Shown here: in pieces, positions 7,467-16,949 of the stretch
How positions within the stretch are numbered: the first letter of the stretch is position 1
Layout of the letters: each line of letters opens with the position of its first letter
Origin: CAYOEV01 sp964403075
Lineage (GTDB): Bacteria > Bacteroidota > Bacteroidia > Cytophagales > Cyclobacteriaceae
DNA: 46,593 nucleotides
Assembly (NCBI GenBank): GCA_964403075.1
Contig: CAYOEV010000023.1
Coordinates: 1-46,593 of the forward strand
Reading direction: 5' to 3'
Program-made: the position numbers and the translations under genes
Notes under the pieces: model-generated
Told to the model about the DNA's origin: nothing
The model's input: the letters and a program-made list of their open reading frames with translations, nothing else
The model's database searches: none

Positions 7467-10400
7467 ATGGCGTTTAGACAAAGCAAAAAACTCTTTAGCG
7501 ACTTTTCTAAAGTGACGATCAGCCTGGCATCTCCGGAGTCCATTCTGGAAGGTTCACATGGGGAGGTGACGCAGCCGGAAACCATTAATTACAGGACCTA
7601 CAAGCCTGAGATGGGTGGGCTGTTTTGCGAGCGAATTTTTGGTCCTGTCAAGGACTGGGAGTGTCATTGTGGGAAGTATAAGCGTATCAGGTACAAGGGC
7701 ATCATTTGTGACCGCTGTGGTGTGGAGGTGACAGAGAAAAAGGTGCGCCGCGAGCGCATGGGTCACATAGAATTAGTCGTTCCTGTGGCGCACATTTGGT
7801 ATTTCCGTTCTCTTCCAAATAAGATTGGCTATTTGTTGGGTCTACCCACCAAGAAGTTAGATCAGATCATTTACTACGAGCGGTACATCGTGGTGCAGCC
7901 TGGCGTTAAAGAAGAAGATGGCATCAACAGGTTGGACTTTCTGACTGAGGAAGAATACCTGGATATACTGGATAAACTACCTCGAGAAAATCAAATGCTG
8001 GATGATAATGATCCACAAAAGTTCATAGCCAAAATGGGTGCAGAAGCATTGCAGATGCTACTCTCTCGTACGCAACTGGACGACATGTCTTACGAATTGC
8101 GTCATCAGGCAGCGACAGATACTTCTCAGCAGAGAAAGGCAGAAGCCTTGAAGCGATTGCGCGTGGTGGAAGCATTTCGCGATGCCAAAACCCGTGTAGA
8201 GAACAAGCCGGAGTGGATGATCATTAAAATGGTTCCAGTTATCCCGCCAGAGTTGCGCCCTCTGGTGCCGTTGGACGGTGGTCGTTTTGCCACATCCGAT
8301 TTGAATGACCTGTACCGCCGTGTCATTATTCGAAATAACCGTCTGAAAAGATTGATTGACATCAAGGCGCCGGAAGTAATTCTCCGGAATGAGAAGCGAA
8401 TGCTTCAAGAGGCGGTGGACTCTTTGTTCGATAACTCTCGTAAAGTCAATGCGGTCCGTTCAGATGGCAACCGTGCCCTGAAGTCGCTGAGCGACATGTT
8501 GAAGGGCAAGCAGGGTCGATTCCGCCAAAACCTTCTGGGTAAAAGGGTCGATTACTCTGGTCGTTCGGTGATTGTGGTAGGTCCTGAGCTCAAAATGCAT
8601 GAGTGTGGGCTGCCCAAGCACATGGCAGCGGAGCTTTTTAAGCCTTTCATCATTCGAAAGTTAATTGAGAGAGGCATTGTCAAAACGGTGAAGTCAGCCA
8701 AAAAAATCGTAGATAGGAAAGATCCGGTCGTTTGGGATGTGCTTGAAAATGTAATCAAAGGGCATCCTGTACTGTTGAACCGAGCCCCTACCCTGCACAG
8801 ATTGGGTATTCAGGCATTTCAGCCTAAATTGATTGAGGGCAAAGCCATACAGCTTCACCCACTTGCCTGTACCGCTTTCAACGCGGATTTTGACGGTGAC
8901 CAGATGGCAGTTCATGTACCGCTGGGCCATGAAGCTATCCTGGAGGCTTCGTTGTTAATGTTGTCTACGCACAACATCCTGAACCCTGCAAACGGTGCTC
9001 CTATTGCAGTGCCCTCTCAAGATATGGTATTGGGTCTCTATTATCTATCCAAAGGCAGGAGGTCCACAGAGAAGGAAACAGTAGCGGGCGAGGGCATGAC
9101 CTTCTATGGAACTGAGGAGGTGGTGATTGCCATCAACGAAGGTCAGGTATCGAAGCATGCCTACATCAAGTTGCGTACCAAAGTCCGTAACGAGAAAGAT
9201 GAGTTGGAGGCGAAGATTGTGGAGACAGTAGCCGGGCGTGTACTTTTTAACCAGTTTGTACCAGAGGAAGTAGGGTATGTGGATGAGCTGTTGACCAAGA
9301 AAAAACTGCAGCGGATCATTTCAGACGTTTTTAAGGTTGTGGGAATGTCCCGGACGGCCCTATTTCTTGACGACATCAAGACGCTCGGGTTCCAGACAGC
9401 CTACAAAGGGGGTTTGTCAATGGGTCTGGACAACATCAACGTACCCGACGAGAAGGAAATACTTGTCGCTCAGGCCAAGGAGGAAGTAGATGCCGTATGG
9501 CAGAACTACCTGATGGGTCTGATCACCGATAATGAACGTTACAACCAGGTGATTGATATCTGGACAAGAATCAACTCTCAGTTGACAAACGCCTTGATGA
9601 CACAGATGGAGGAGGATGATCAGGGCTTCAACTCTATTTACATGATGATGCACTCAGGGGCACGGGGTTCCAGGGAGCAAATCCGTCAACTTGGAGGTAT
9701 GCGTGGCTTAATGGCCAAGCCTCAAAAGAATCTGCAGGGGTCGGTAGGGGAGATTATCGAAAATCCGATCTTGTCAAACTTCAAGGAAGGTTTGGACGTG
9801 CTGGAGTACTTCATCTCAACCCATGGTGCCCGAAAAGGTCTGGCCGATACCGCATTGAAAACAGCGGATGCTGGTTACCTCACTCGCCGACTGGTGGATG
9901 TGGCCCAGGACATGGTGATCAATGAAAATGATTGTGGCACGTTACGAGGCCAGGTGGTGTCCGCCTTGAAAGACAATGAGGAGGTGGTTGAACCTTTGTC
10001 TGAGCGCATATTGGGTCGCGTATCTGTTCACGACATCTACGACCCGATCACAGAGGATTTCATCGTAGGCTCTGGTGAAGAAATTACAGAGGCCGTAGCC
10101 ATGCGTATCGAATCCACGAGCATTGAGGATGTGGAAATTCGTTCCGTACTTACTTGTGAGACCAGACAGGGTGTCTGTTCAAAGTGCTACGGTCGGAATC
10201 TGGCCACGGGTACCATGTCTCAAATAGGAGATTCCGTCGGTGTCATTGCTGCCCAATCCATTGGTGAGCCAGGTACGCAATTAACACTACGCACCTTTCA
10301 CGTAGGGGGTACGGCATCCAACATTGCTGTGGATGCCAATATCAAAGCGAAGTTTGACGGAATCATTGAATATGATGAGCTGCGCACGGTAAGGACCACC

Positions 10401-11780
10401 AATGAGGAGGGTCACAAAGTGGAAATGGTAATGGGCCGTTCGGGAGAGCTAAAAATCGTAGACACTGACAAAAAACGTACGTTAATTTCCAATCATGTAC
10501 CTTACGGTGCCACATTGAAGGTGAAAGAAGGTGACAAGGTTGAAAAAGGACAAGAGCTTTGCTTCTGGGATCCTTACAATGCGGTAATTTTATCCGAGTT
10601 TGAGGGTACGATTGCCTATGATGCCATCATTGAGGGTGTCACTTTTAAGGAAGAATCCGATGAGCAAACCGGACACCGTGAAAAGGTGATCATAGAGACC
10701 AAGGACAAGACGAAAAATCCAGCCATCGTCGTGGTGGGCAAGGACGAGGAGAAAGGTTACAATATACCTGTAGGTTCACACATTGCCGTGGATGAGGGTG
10801 CGAAGATCAGACCGGGTCAGGTATTGGCCAAAATTCCAAGGAAGACCGGAAAGTCCAGAGACATCACCGGGGGTCTGCCAAGAGTGACCGAACTGTTCGA
10901 AGCACGAAATCCTTCAAACCCTGCTGTGGTGAGTGAGATTGATGGAGCTGTAACATACGGAGGTATTAAAAGAGGAAACCGGGAAATCTTCATTGAATCC
11001 AAGGATGGGGTGAAAAAGAAGTATTTGGTGCCTTTGTCCAAGCACATACTGGTGCAGGACAACGACTTTGTGCGTGCGGGCGATGCCCTCTCTGATGGTG
11101 CCATCACGCCTGCAGATATTCTTTCCATCAAGGGGCCTACTGCTGTACAGGAGTACCTGGTCAACGAGATACAGGAAGTATACCGTCTTCAGGGAGTTAA
11201 GATCAATGATAAACACATTGAAACCATTGTCCGCCAGATGATGCAGAAAGTGATTATTCTCGATTCAGGAGATACCACTTTCCTTACCAATCAGGTAGCA
11301 GATCGATTCCAATTCATGGAAGAAAATGACGCAATTCTGGATATGAAGGTGGTAACTGATCCGGGTGATTCTGCAACTGTCAAGGCGGGTATGATCATTT
11401 CCAGCCGAAAGCTTAGAGATGAAAATTCAAGTTTGAAGCGGAAAGACTTGAAGGTGGTACAGGTGCGAAACGCACAGCCGGCCGTCTCTCGTCCTACTCT
11501 TCAGGGCATTACGCAAGCTTCTTTGGGTACGGAAAGTTTTATTTCTGCTGCATCTTTCCAGGAAACGACCAAAGTATTGAGCGAGGCATCCATCAAAGGC
11601 AAGGCAGACAATCTAATTGGATTGAAGGAAAATGTAATTGTAGGGCATCTTATTCCTGCCGGCACAGGGACTCGAAAATTCCAATCATACATCGTTAATA
11701 ACAAGGCTGAATTGGAAGCCATGCGTGCGTCCAGAGAAAGCTTTGAGTCTGTGGCTGAGGAAACTGAGGCGGGGAACTAA
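7467..11780 (+). CDS. rpoC: DNA-directed RNA polymerase subunit beta'
   Basis: RpoC carries the catalytic magnesium site of RNA polymerase. The 1437-residue protein has the N-terminal zinc ribbon (Cys66, Cys68, Cys81, Cys84), the invariant NADFDGDQM with Asp474, Asp476 and Asp478, and the second zinc site near residues 897-910 (CETRQGVCSKC). It contains the QPGTQLTLRTFHVGG-type bridge/trigger region seen here as GEPGTQLTLRTFHVGG. Length is usual for the phylum. The 40-base gap from rpoB contains a tiny GCC-TTCG-GGC hairpin followed by TTTTT, too short to call a terminator. A DUF3467 gene follows 5 bases downstream. Confidence 0.98.
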   Translation: MAFRQSKKLFSDFSKVTISLASPESILEGSHGEVTQPETINYRTYKPEMGGLFCERIFGPVKDWECHCGKYKRIRYKGIICDRCGVEVTEKKVRRERMGHIELVVPVAHIWYFRSLPNKIGYLLGLPTKKLDQIIYYERYIVVQPGVKEEDGINRLDFLTEEEYLDILDKLPRENQMLDDNDPQKFIAKMGAEALQMLLSRTQLDDMSYELRHQAATDTSQQRKAEALKRLRVVEAFRDAKTRVENKPEWMIIKMVPVIPPELRPLVPLDGGRFATSDLNDLYRRVIIRNNRLKRLIDIKAPEVILRNEKRMLQEAVDSLFDNSRKVNAVRSDGNRALKSLSDMLKGKQGRFRQNLLGKRVDYSGRSVIVVGPELKMHECGLPKHMAAELFKPFIIRKLIERGIVKTVKSAKKIVDRKDPVVWDVLENVIKGHPVLLNRAPTLHRLGIQAFQPKLIEGKAIQLHPLACTAFNADFDGDQMAVHVPLGHEAILEASLLMLSTHNILNPANGAPIAVPSQDMVLGLYYLSKGRRSTEKETVAGEGMTFYGTEEVVIAINEGQVSKHAYIKLRTKVRNEKDELEAKIVETVAGRVLFNQFVPEEVGYVDELLTKKKLQRIISDVFKVVGMSRTALFLDDIKTLGFQTAYKGGLSMGLDNINVPDEKEILVAQAKEEVDAVWQNYLMGLITDNERYNQVIDIWTRINSQLTNALMTQMEEDDQGFNSIYMMMHSGARGSREQIRQLGGMRGLMAKPQKNLQGSVGEIIENPILSNFKEGLDVLEYFISTHGARKGLADTALKTADAGYLTRRLVDVAQDMVINENDCGTLRGQVVSALKDNEEVVEPLSERILGRVSVHDIYDPITEDFIVGSGEEITEAVAMRIESTSIEDVEIRSVLTCETRQGVCSKCYGRNLATGTMSQIGDSVGVIAAQSIGEPGTQLTLRTFHVGGTASNIAVDANIKAKFDGIIEYDELRTVRTTNEEGHKVEMVMGRSGELKIVDTDKKRTLISNHVPYGATLKVKEGDKVEKGQELCFWDPYNAVILSEFEGTIAYDAIIEGVTFKEESDEQTGHREKVIIETKDKTKNPAIVVVGKDEEKGYNIPVGSHIAVDEGAKIRPGQVLAKIPRKTGKSRDITGGLPRVTELFEARNPSNPAVVSEIDGAVTYGGIKRGNREIFIESKDGVKKKYLVPLSKHILVQDNDFVRAGDALSDGAITPADILSIKGPTAVQEYLVNEIQEVYRLQGVKINDKHIETIVRQMMQKVIILDSGDTTFLTNQVADRFQFMEENDAILDMKVVTDPGDSATVKAGMIISSRKLRDENSSLKRKDLKVVQVRNAQPAVSRPTLQGITQASLGTESFISAASFQETTKVLSEASIKGKADNLIGLKENVIVGHLIPAGTGTRKFQSYIVNNKAELEAMRASRESFESVAEETEAGN

Positions 11781-11785
11781 GTATT

Positions 11786-12109
11786 ATGGCTGAGAAAAAG
11801 GAAGATAAAAAGCAAAATCAGATTAGTATCGAGCTGAATGATGACGTGGCCGAGGGCGAATACGCCAATCTGGCCATGATTGCTCACTCAAACAGCGAGT
11901 TTGTAATCGACTTTATACGCATGATGCCGGGTATTCAGAAAGCAAAAGTGAAATCGAGGATTGTGATCACTCCTGAGCACGCAAGGAGGTTACTTAATGC
12001 ACTTGCTGACAATATAGAAAAGTACGAGGCCACTTTTGGTGACATTAAACAAGTGGAGGAAGTGCCAAAATTTCCGATAAATTTCGGGGGGACAATGGGA
12101 GAGGCTTAG
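11786..12109 (+). CDS. DUF3467 domain protein, function unknown
   Basis: A 107-residue cytoplasmic protein of the DUF3467 family. It starts with a charged tail (EKKEDKKQNQ), then the family core with GEYANLAMIAHSNSEFVIDF and PGIQKAKVKSRIVITPEHARRLL, an arrangement of beta strands and a helix. Such genes are regularly found immediately after rpoC in Bacteroidota; here the gap is 5 bases, so it is co-expressed with RNA polymerase, but no function is known to me. Its last codons form the left arm of a terminator and its TAG stop lies in the hairpin loop. Confidence 0.9.
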   Translation: MAEKKEDKKQNQISIELNDDVAEGEYANLAMIAHSNSEFVIDFIRMMPGIQKAKVKSRIVITPEHARRLLNALADNIEKYEATFGDIKQVEEVPKFPINFGGTMGEA

Positions 12110-12128
12110 GCTTTTCCCATTGGTTTTT
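12097..12128 (+). terminator. Terminator at the end of the rpoBC transcript, spanning the DUF3467 stop codon
   Basis: GGGAGAGGC (12097-12105) pairs over 9 positions, two of them G-U, with GCTTTTCCC (12110-12118) around the loop TTAG, which contains the TAG stop at 12107-12109. The tail ATTGGTTTTTG has its T-run displaced by 5 bases, so efficiency is uncertain. A new promoter follows at once. Confidence 0.6.
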
Positions 12129-12146
12129 GAAAGGAGTGTTTTAAAG

Positions 12147-12177
12147 TTGGGATATGTGTTTATTATCTCTATCTTTG
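12147..12177 (+). promoter_or_regulatory. Promoter of the rpsL-rpsG-fusA-rpsJ unit
   Basis: TTG at 12147-12149 and TATCTTTG at 12170-12177 with a 20-base spacer match the Bacteroidota consensus. The sequence continues CGTTCCT, similar to the other ribosomal promoters here. The predicted leader to the rpsL ATG is about 30 bases. Confidence 0.75.
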
Positions 12178-12214
12178 CGTTCCTAAAATTTGACCGTGAA
12201 AGAAAAATAGTAGT

Positions 12215-12595
12215 ATGCCGACCATACAACAATTAGTTAGGAAGGGGAGAAAAAAATTGACTTCAAAATCGAAGTCACCTGCCTTAGATGCATGTCCACA
12301 GCGCAGAGGAGTGTGTACCCGAGTGTACACTACAACCCCAAAAAAGCCCAATTCGGCCATGCGCAAAGTAGCAAGGGTAAGATTGACCAACGGTAAGGAG
12401 GTCAATGCCTACATCCCTGGTGAAGGTCACAATCTTCAGGAACACTCCATAGTTTTAATTCGGGGAGGAAGGGTAAAGGATTTACCAGGTGTGAGATATC
12501 ACATTGTCCGTGGTGCACTAGATACTGCTGGTGTAAATGGCAGATTGCAAAGAAGATCAAAATACGGCGCCAAGCGTCCAAAAGATAAAAAGTAA
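12215..12595 (+). CDS. rpsL: 30S ribosomal protein S12 (uS12)
   Basis: S12 lines the decoding centre and controls fidelity. The 126-residue protein has the central TTPKKPNSAMRKVARV motif and the C-terminal YGAKRPKDKK. Lys43/Lys44 and Lys88 (in GGRVKDLPGVRYH), the sites of streptomycin resistance changes, are the wild-type lysines, so the allele looks streptomycin-sensitive. It is first in its transcript, about 30 bases after the predicted start site, and has no Shine-Dalgarno (A-rich AAAGAAAAATAGTAGT before the ATG). rpsG follows after 8 bases. Confidence 0.98.
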   Translation: MPTIQQLVRKGRKKLTSKSKSPALDACPQRRGVCTRVYTTTPKKPNSAMRKVARVRLTNGKEVNAYIPGEGHNLQEHSIVLIRGGRVKDLPGVRYHIVRGALDTAGVNGRLQRRSKYGAKRPKDKK

Positions 12596-12603
12596 GCCAG
12601 GAA

Positions 12604-13071
12604 ATGAGAAAGGCAAAACCTAAGAAGAGATACATCTTACCAGATCCTATCTATCAGGATACGCTGGTTACAAAATTTGTCAATAACCTTATGATGCGGG
12701 GAAAGAAGAGTCTGGCCTACAGCATTTTTTACAAGGCGATTGAGCAGGTAGAGGAAAAGTCAGGTGAAAATGGTCTGGAGACTTGGAAGACAGCACTGAA
12801 CAATGTCATGCCCGGAGTAGAGGTAAAAAGTAGAAGGGTTGGCGGTGCTACCTTTCAGGTCCCTGTAGAAGTACGTCCTGAAAGAAAAATTTCTCTCGGC
12901 ATCAAATGGATGATTAAATATGCCCGGACGCGGGGTGAAAAAACAATGGTAGATCGATTGGCAGGGGAAATTCTCGCGGCCTCAAAAGGGGAGGGCGCAG
13001 CCGTGAAAAAGAAAGACGATACTCATCGGATGGCTGAAGCCAACAAAGCATTTTCTCACTTTAGATTCTAA
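12604..13071 (+). CDS. rpsG: 30S ribosomal protein S7 (uS7)
   Basis: S7 nucleates folding of the 16S rRNA 3' major domain and contacts E-site tRNA. The 155-residue sequence starts MRKAKPKKRYILPDP, has the family core KFVNNLMMRGKKSLA and KSRRVGGATFQVPVEVRPER, and ends with a helix rich in basic residues. Length is typical (about 155). It sits 8 bases after rpsL and 22 bases before fusA in the classical str order. Confidence 0.98.
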   Translation: MRKAKPKKRYILPDPIYQDTLVTKFVNNLMMRGKKSLAYSIFYKAIEQVEEKSGENGLETWKTALNNVMPGVEVKSRRVGGATFQVPVEVRPERKISLGIKWMIKYARTRGEKTMVDRLAGEILAASKGEGAAVKKKDDTHRMAEANKAFSHFRF

Positions 13072-13093
13072 AAAAAGATACATTTATTAGTAC

Positions 13094-15211
13094 ATGGGAC
13101 GAGACCTAAAACTGACCAGAAATATTGGTATCGCCGCACACATCGATGCTGGAAAGACCACAACTACTGAACGTGTATTGTACTACACCGGGGTGAGTCA
13201 CAAAATTGGCGAGGTGCACGATGGCGCTGCCACGATGGATTGGATGGAGCAGGAGCAGGAGCGGGGAATAACCATAACCTCTGCCGCGACAACCGTTTTT
13301 TGGCCTTACAAGGATGAGGAGTATCACATCAACATTATCGATACTCCGGGTCACGTGGATTTTACCGTGGAGGTAAATCGCTCCCTGCGGGTATTGGATG
13401 GTTTGGTATTCCTTTTTTCAGCAGTTGACGGTGTGGAGCCCCAGTCAGAAACTAACTGGCGTTTGGCCGACAATTATGGGGTGGCCAGAATTGGTTTCGT
13501 AAATAAGATGGATCGTGCTGGGGCGGATTTTTTAAACGTATGTAAGCAGGTAAAAGAAATGTTAGGTACCAAGGCGGTACCCCTTCAATTGCCAATTGGG
13601 GCGGAAGAAAAGTTTAAAGGAGTCGTGGACCTGGTCGATAACATTGCCATGGTTTGGAATGAGGAAGACATGGGTATGACTTACGAACAAATTCCCATTC
13701 CGGAAGACATGCAGGAGGAGGTAAATCAATACCGGGAGGAGTTGGTAGAGGCGGTTGCTGAGTATGATGACGCTTTGATGGAGAAATTCTTCGAAGATCC
13801 GAATTCCATCACCAGAGATGAAATCATAGGTGCCTTGCGAGCCGCAACCATCGACTTGGCTTTTGTTCCCATGTTATGTGGTTCCGCTTTCAAGAACAAA
13901 GGCGTACAGACCATGCTCAATTATGTCATGGAATTGTTGCCTTCACCATTGGATCGGGGTGCTGTAACCGGTACCAATCCGGATACAGAAGACAAAGTAA
14001 CTCGTGAACCGGATATTAATCAGCCTTTTGCGGCATTGGCCTTCAAGATTGCCACTGATCCATTTGTGGGTCGTTTGTGCTTTGTACGTTCTTATTCTGG
14101 GATATTGGAGTCAGGCTCTTATGTCTTCAACACGCGCACCAACAAGAAGGAAAGAATCTCCCGTATTTTCCAGATGCATGCCAATAAGCAAAATCAGATT
14201 GATAAGTTGAATTGTGGGGATATTGGTGCGGTGGTTGGATTCAAGGATATCAAGACAGGTGATACTTTATGCGATGAAAAGCATAAAATCGTTTTGGAAT
14301 CGATGGTTTTCCCTGAGCCTGTGATTGGTTATGCGATTGAGCCCAAGACGCAGGCTGACGTCGATAAGTTGGGCATGGCTATTTCCAAGTTGGTGGAAGA
14401 GGATCCTACGCTTCAGGTAGAAACGGACCACGATACCGGCCAGACCATTTTACGTGGTATGGGTGAATTGCACCTGGATATCATCATCGATCGACTGAAG
14501 CGGGAGTTTAAGGTGGAAATCAATCAGGGAGCCCCTCAAGTAGCCTACAAGGAAACGATCCTGCAGCGCACAGAACACAAGGAAGTGTATAAGAAACAAA
14601 CTGGTGGTCGTGGAAAGTTTGCAGACATTGTATTTGAAATTGGACCAAGTGAGGAAGTTGAGGGTGAGGAGCTGGCCACGGGTCTACAGTTCAAAAATGA
14701 TATTGTTGGTGGTGTAATTCCTAAGGAATTTATTCCGGCAATAGAAAAGGGTTTTCGTGAGTCTATGGCTAACGGGCCGCTGGCTGGGTATCCCATTGAC
14801 AATATGCAGGTGAGGTTGTTCCACGGGTCTTTTCACGATGTGGATTCAGATGCTCTTTCATTTGAAATGGCTGCACGGCTGGGCTTCAGGACTGCGGCCA
14901 AGAAATGTAAGCCAGTTTTACTTGAGCCGATCATGAAAGTGGAAGTGGTGACACCTGATGAATATACGGGTAGTATAACAGGTGACCTGAACAAGAGAAG
15001 AGGCATCATGAGGGGCATGGACACCCGAGGTAATTCTCAGGTGATTAAAGCGGACGTTCCTCTCTCGGAATTATTTGGCTATGTGACTGACCTGAGAACC
15101 ATGAGTTCGGGCAGGGCCACGGCGAGTTTAACCTTCGCACATTATGACCAGGTACCTGCGAACCTGGCCAAGGAGGTGATTGAAAAAGAAAAAGGAGCGA
15201 CCGTACAATAA
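13094..15211 (+). CDS. fusA: Elongation factor G
   Basis: EF-G is the cytoplasmic GTPase that drives translocation and, with RRF, ribosome recycling. The 705-residue protein has the P-loop AHIDAGKTT (residues 15-23), switch II DTPGHVDF, the guanine-specificity motif NKMDRAGADF, and the full five-domain length. The G4 motif and lengths match the classical fusA paralogue encoded within the str operon rather than the FusA2/TetM-like forms. It is followed by rpsJ after 6 bases. The ATG has no Shine-Dalgarno (TTTATTAGTAC upstream). Confidence 0.98.
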   Translation: MGRDLKLTRNIGIAAHIDAGKTTTTERVLYYTGVSHKIGEVHDGAATMDWMEQEQERGITITSAATTVFWPYKDEEYHINIIDTPGHVDFTVEVNRSLRVLDGLVFLFSAVDGVEPQSETNWRLADNYGVARIGFVNKMDRAGADFLNVCKQVKEMLGTKAVPLQLPIGAEEKFKGVVDLVDNIAMVWNEEDMGMTYEQIPIPEDMQEEVNQYREELVEAVAEYDDALMEKFFEDPNSITRDEIIGALRAATIDLAFVPMLCGSAFKNKGVQTMLNYVMELLPSPLDRGAVTGTNPDTEDKVTREPDINQPFAALAFKIATDPFVGRLCFVRSYSGILESGSYVFNTRTNKKERISRIFQMHANKQNQIDKLNCGDIGAVVGFKDIKTGDTLCDEKHKIVLESMVFPEPVIGYAIEPKTQADVDKLGMAISKLVEEDPTLQVETDHDTGQTILRGMGELHLDIIIDRLKREFKVEINQGAPQVAYKETILQRTEHKEVYKKQTGGRGKFADIVFEIGPSEEVEGEELATGLQFKNDIVGGVIPKEFIPAIEKGFRESMANGPLAGYPIDNMQVRLFHGSFHDVDSDALSFEMAARLGFRTAAKKCKPVLLEPIMKVEVVTPDEYTGSITGDLNKRRGIMRGMDTRGNSQVIKADVPLSELFGYVTDLRTMSSGRATASLTFAHYDQVPANLAKEVIEKEKGATVQ

Positions 15212-15217
15212 AAGATC

Positions 15218-15523
15218 ATGACGCAAAAAATTAGAATTAAGTTAAAATCGTACGATCACAATTTGGTGGATAAATCATCAGAAAAGATCGTTAGAGCGGT
15301 AAAAACGACCGGCGCCATAGTGAGTGGTCCCATCCCGTTGCCCACGGTGAAGGAGAAATTCACTGTTTTACGTTCCCCCCACGTCAATAAGAAGTCCCGT
15401 GAACAATTTCAGTTGTGCACGTACAAGCGCCTTGTTGATATCTACTCTAACAGCGCAAAAACAGTGGATGCTTTGATGAAATTGGAGTTGCCCAGTGGGG
15501 TGGACGTAGAAATCAAGGTGTAA
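15218..15523 (+). CDS. rpsJ: 30S ribosomal protein S10 (uS10)
   Basis: S10 is part of the 30S head and also binds NusB and NusG in transcription-translation coupling. The 101 residues match the family throughout (IRIKLKSYDHNLVD, GPIPLPTVKEKFTVLRSPHV, REQFQLCTYKRLVDI). Here rpsJ is the last gene of the str-type transcript: a good terminator begins 18 bases after its stop and a new promoter starts the rplC unit. In E. coli it is instead the first gene of the S10 operon. Confidence 0.98.
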   Translation: MTQKIRIKLKSYDHNLVDKSSEKIVRAVKTTGAIVSGPIPLPTVKEKFTVLRSPHVNKKSREQFQLCTYKRLVDIYSNSAKTVDALMKLELPSGVDVEIKV

Positions 15524-15541
15524 GGAAACAATGTGTAGGAG

Positions 15542-15579
15542 AAAAGGAGCCAGTTGCAAAAGCGATTGGTTCCTTTTTT
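15542..15579 (+). terminator. Intrinsic terminator between rpsJ and rplC
   Basis: AAAAGGAGCCA (15542-15552) pairs over 11 positions (one G-U) with TGGTTCCTTTT (15567-15577); the right arm runs into TTTTTTG. The 14-base loop is large but the stem and T-run are convincing. It ends the rpsL-rpsG-fusA-rpsJ transcript. Confidence 0.8.
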
Positions 15580-15602
15580 GTTTGCTAAAAACGGATATTT
15601 TT

Positions 15603-15632
15603 TTTGATGAGCCGAGGGATTTGCTATCTTTG
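15603..15632 (+). promoter_or_regulatory. Promoter of the rplC (S10-type) unit
   Basis: TTTG at 15603-15606 and TATCTTTG at 15625-15632, spaced 18 bases, followed by CAATCCTTTT. Both boxes fit the Bacteroidota consensus. The predicted leader to the rplC ATG is about 50 bases and could hold regulatory structure, but I see no strong hairpin in it. Confidence 0.75.
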
Positions 15633-15690
15633 CAATCCTTTTGGCGAAAAAAGGCTGGAAGGCTATTTAAGAAACATAATCAGAATAAAA

Positions 15691-16323
15691 ATGCCTGGTA
15701 TTATAGGTCGAAAGTTGGGTATGACGAGCATCTTCACGGAAGAGGGTAAAAATGTGCCCTGCACGCTTGTTCAAGCCGGACCTTGTGTGGTCACGCAGGT
15801 GAAGGGTCGTAGCACGGACGGCTACCGTGCGGTACAATTGGGTTATGGGGATCGTAAAGAAAAAAACACACCCAAATCCCTTCAAGGACATTTTGCTAAG
15901 GCCAAAACTTCGCCCAAAGAGAAGGTGGTAGAATTTAAAGATTTTCGTGCAGAATTTGATGATAAGGTCACCTTGGGTAATACCATCACAGTATCAGATG
16001 TGTTTGCAGAAAATGATTTTCTGGATGCCGTAGGGACTTCCAAGGGAAAAGGTTTTCAGGGTGTTGTAAAGCGTCACGGATTCGGCGGCGTAGGTCAGTC
16101 GACCCACGGGCAGCACAATAGGTTGCGTGCACCGGGTTCTATTGGTGCTTGTTCATTCCCTTCGAGGGTGTTCAAAGGCCTGAAGATGGCCGGTCGCACG
16201 GGTGGTGACCGCATCAAAGTGTTAAATCTACGTGTGATGAAGATTTATCCGGAGAGAAATTTAGTGTTGGTGTCGGGATCCATTCCTGGTGCAAAAAATT
16301 CATTTGTAATCCTCGAAAAATAA
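15691..16323 (+). CDS. rplC: 50S ribosomal protein L3 (uL3)
   Basis: L3 is an early-assembly protein whose loop approaches the peptidyl transferase centre. The 210-residue protein begins MPGIIGRKLGMTSIF and contains the conserved loop region KGKGFQGVVKRHGFGG, then RAPGSIGACSFPSRVFKG and KMAGRTGGDR. The ATG at 15691 is chosen because the longer frame upstream runs through the promoter box. The start is preceded by AATAAAA and no Shine-Dalgarno. rplD starts on the last base of the stop codon (TAATG). Confidence 0.97.
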   Translation: MPGIIGRKLGMTSIFTEEGKNVPCTLVQAGPCVVTQVKGRSTDGYRAVQLGYGDRKEKNTPKSLQGHFAKAKTSPKEKVVEFKDFRAEFDDKVTLGNTITVSDVFAENDFLDAVGTSKGKGFQGVVKRHGFGGVGQSTHGQHNRLRAPGSIGACSFPSRVFKGLKMAGRTGGDRIKVLNLRVMKIYPERNLVLVSGSIPGAKNSFVILEK

Positions 16324-16949
16324 TGAAGCTGGAAATACTCAATATTAAGGGGGAAAAGACAGGTCGCGAGATCACATTAGACAAGCAGACTTTTGGCGTT
16401 GAGCCCAATGAGCATGTGGTCTATTTGGCAGTGAAGCAATTTCTAGCCAATAAGCGTCAGGGTACGCACAAGACCAAGAATAAAAATGAAATAGTTGGGT
16501 CAACCCGAAAGCTGAAACGTCAGAAGGGTACAGGTACTGCACGTGCGGGCAGTATTAAATCAGGGCTCTTTCGCGGTGGAGGCACCTTTTTCGGTCCAGA
16601 ATCCAGGGATTACGGATTCAAATTGAATAAAAAGGTCAAACGATTGGCGGGTAAGTCGGTCCTTTCTGCAAAAGTGAAGGCCAAGTCATTGCGCGTGTTG
16701 GAAGATTTCAATTTAGATGCACCTAAGACAAAGGAGTTTGTAGGAATTTTGAACAATCTATCCCTCATGGATAAAAAAACAATTTTCGTTCTCCCGGAGC
16801 AAAACGACAATGTATTCCTGTCGTCGAGAAATATTAAAAACACATTGGTGAGTACAGCGGAAGAGGTGAACACATACGATCTGATGAATGCGGACGAAGT
16901 GATATTGTGCGAAAGTTCTGTGGTTAAAATTCAAAATCGATTGAACTGA
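16323..16949 (+). CDS. rplD: 50S ribosomal protein L4 (uL4)
   Basis: L4 lines the peptide exit tunnel and, in E. coli, represses the S10 operon. The 208 residues include the tunnel loop with KRQKGTGTARAGS and GGGTFFGPESRDY, and the globular C-terminal half. Length is normal. It shares one base with both rplC (upstream) and rplW (downstream), a tight coupling that runs through this cluster. Whether L4 feedback exists here is unknown, since the E. coli-type leader precedes rpsJ there and the unit is differently divided here. Confidence 0.97.
   Translation: MKLEILNIKGEKTGREITLDKQTFGVEPNEHVVYLAVKQFLANKRQGTHKTKNKNEIVGSTRKLKRQKGTGTARAGSIKSGLFRGGGTFFGPESRDYGFKLNKKVKRLAGKSVLSAKVKAKSLRVLEDFNLDAPKTKEFVGILNNLSLMDKKTIFVLPEQNDNVFLSSRNIKNTLVSTAEEVNTYDLMNADEVILCESSVVKIQNRLN

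Noticed and set aside
15604..15690. Longer rplC frame (239 residues)
   Set aside because: It runs through the promoter box; L3 begins at MPGIIGRKLGM.
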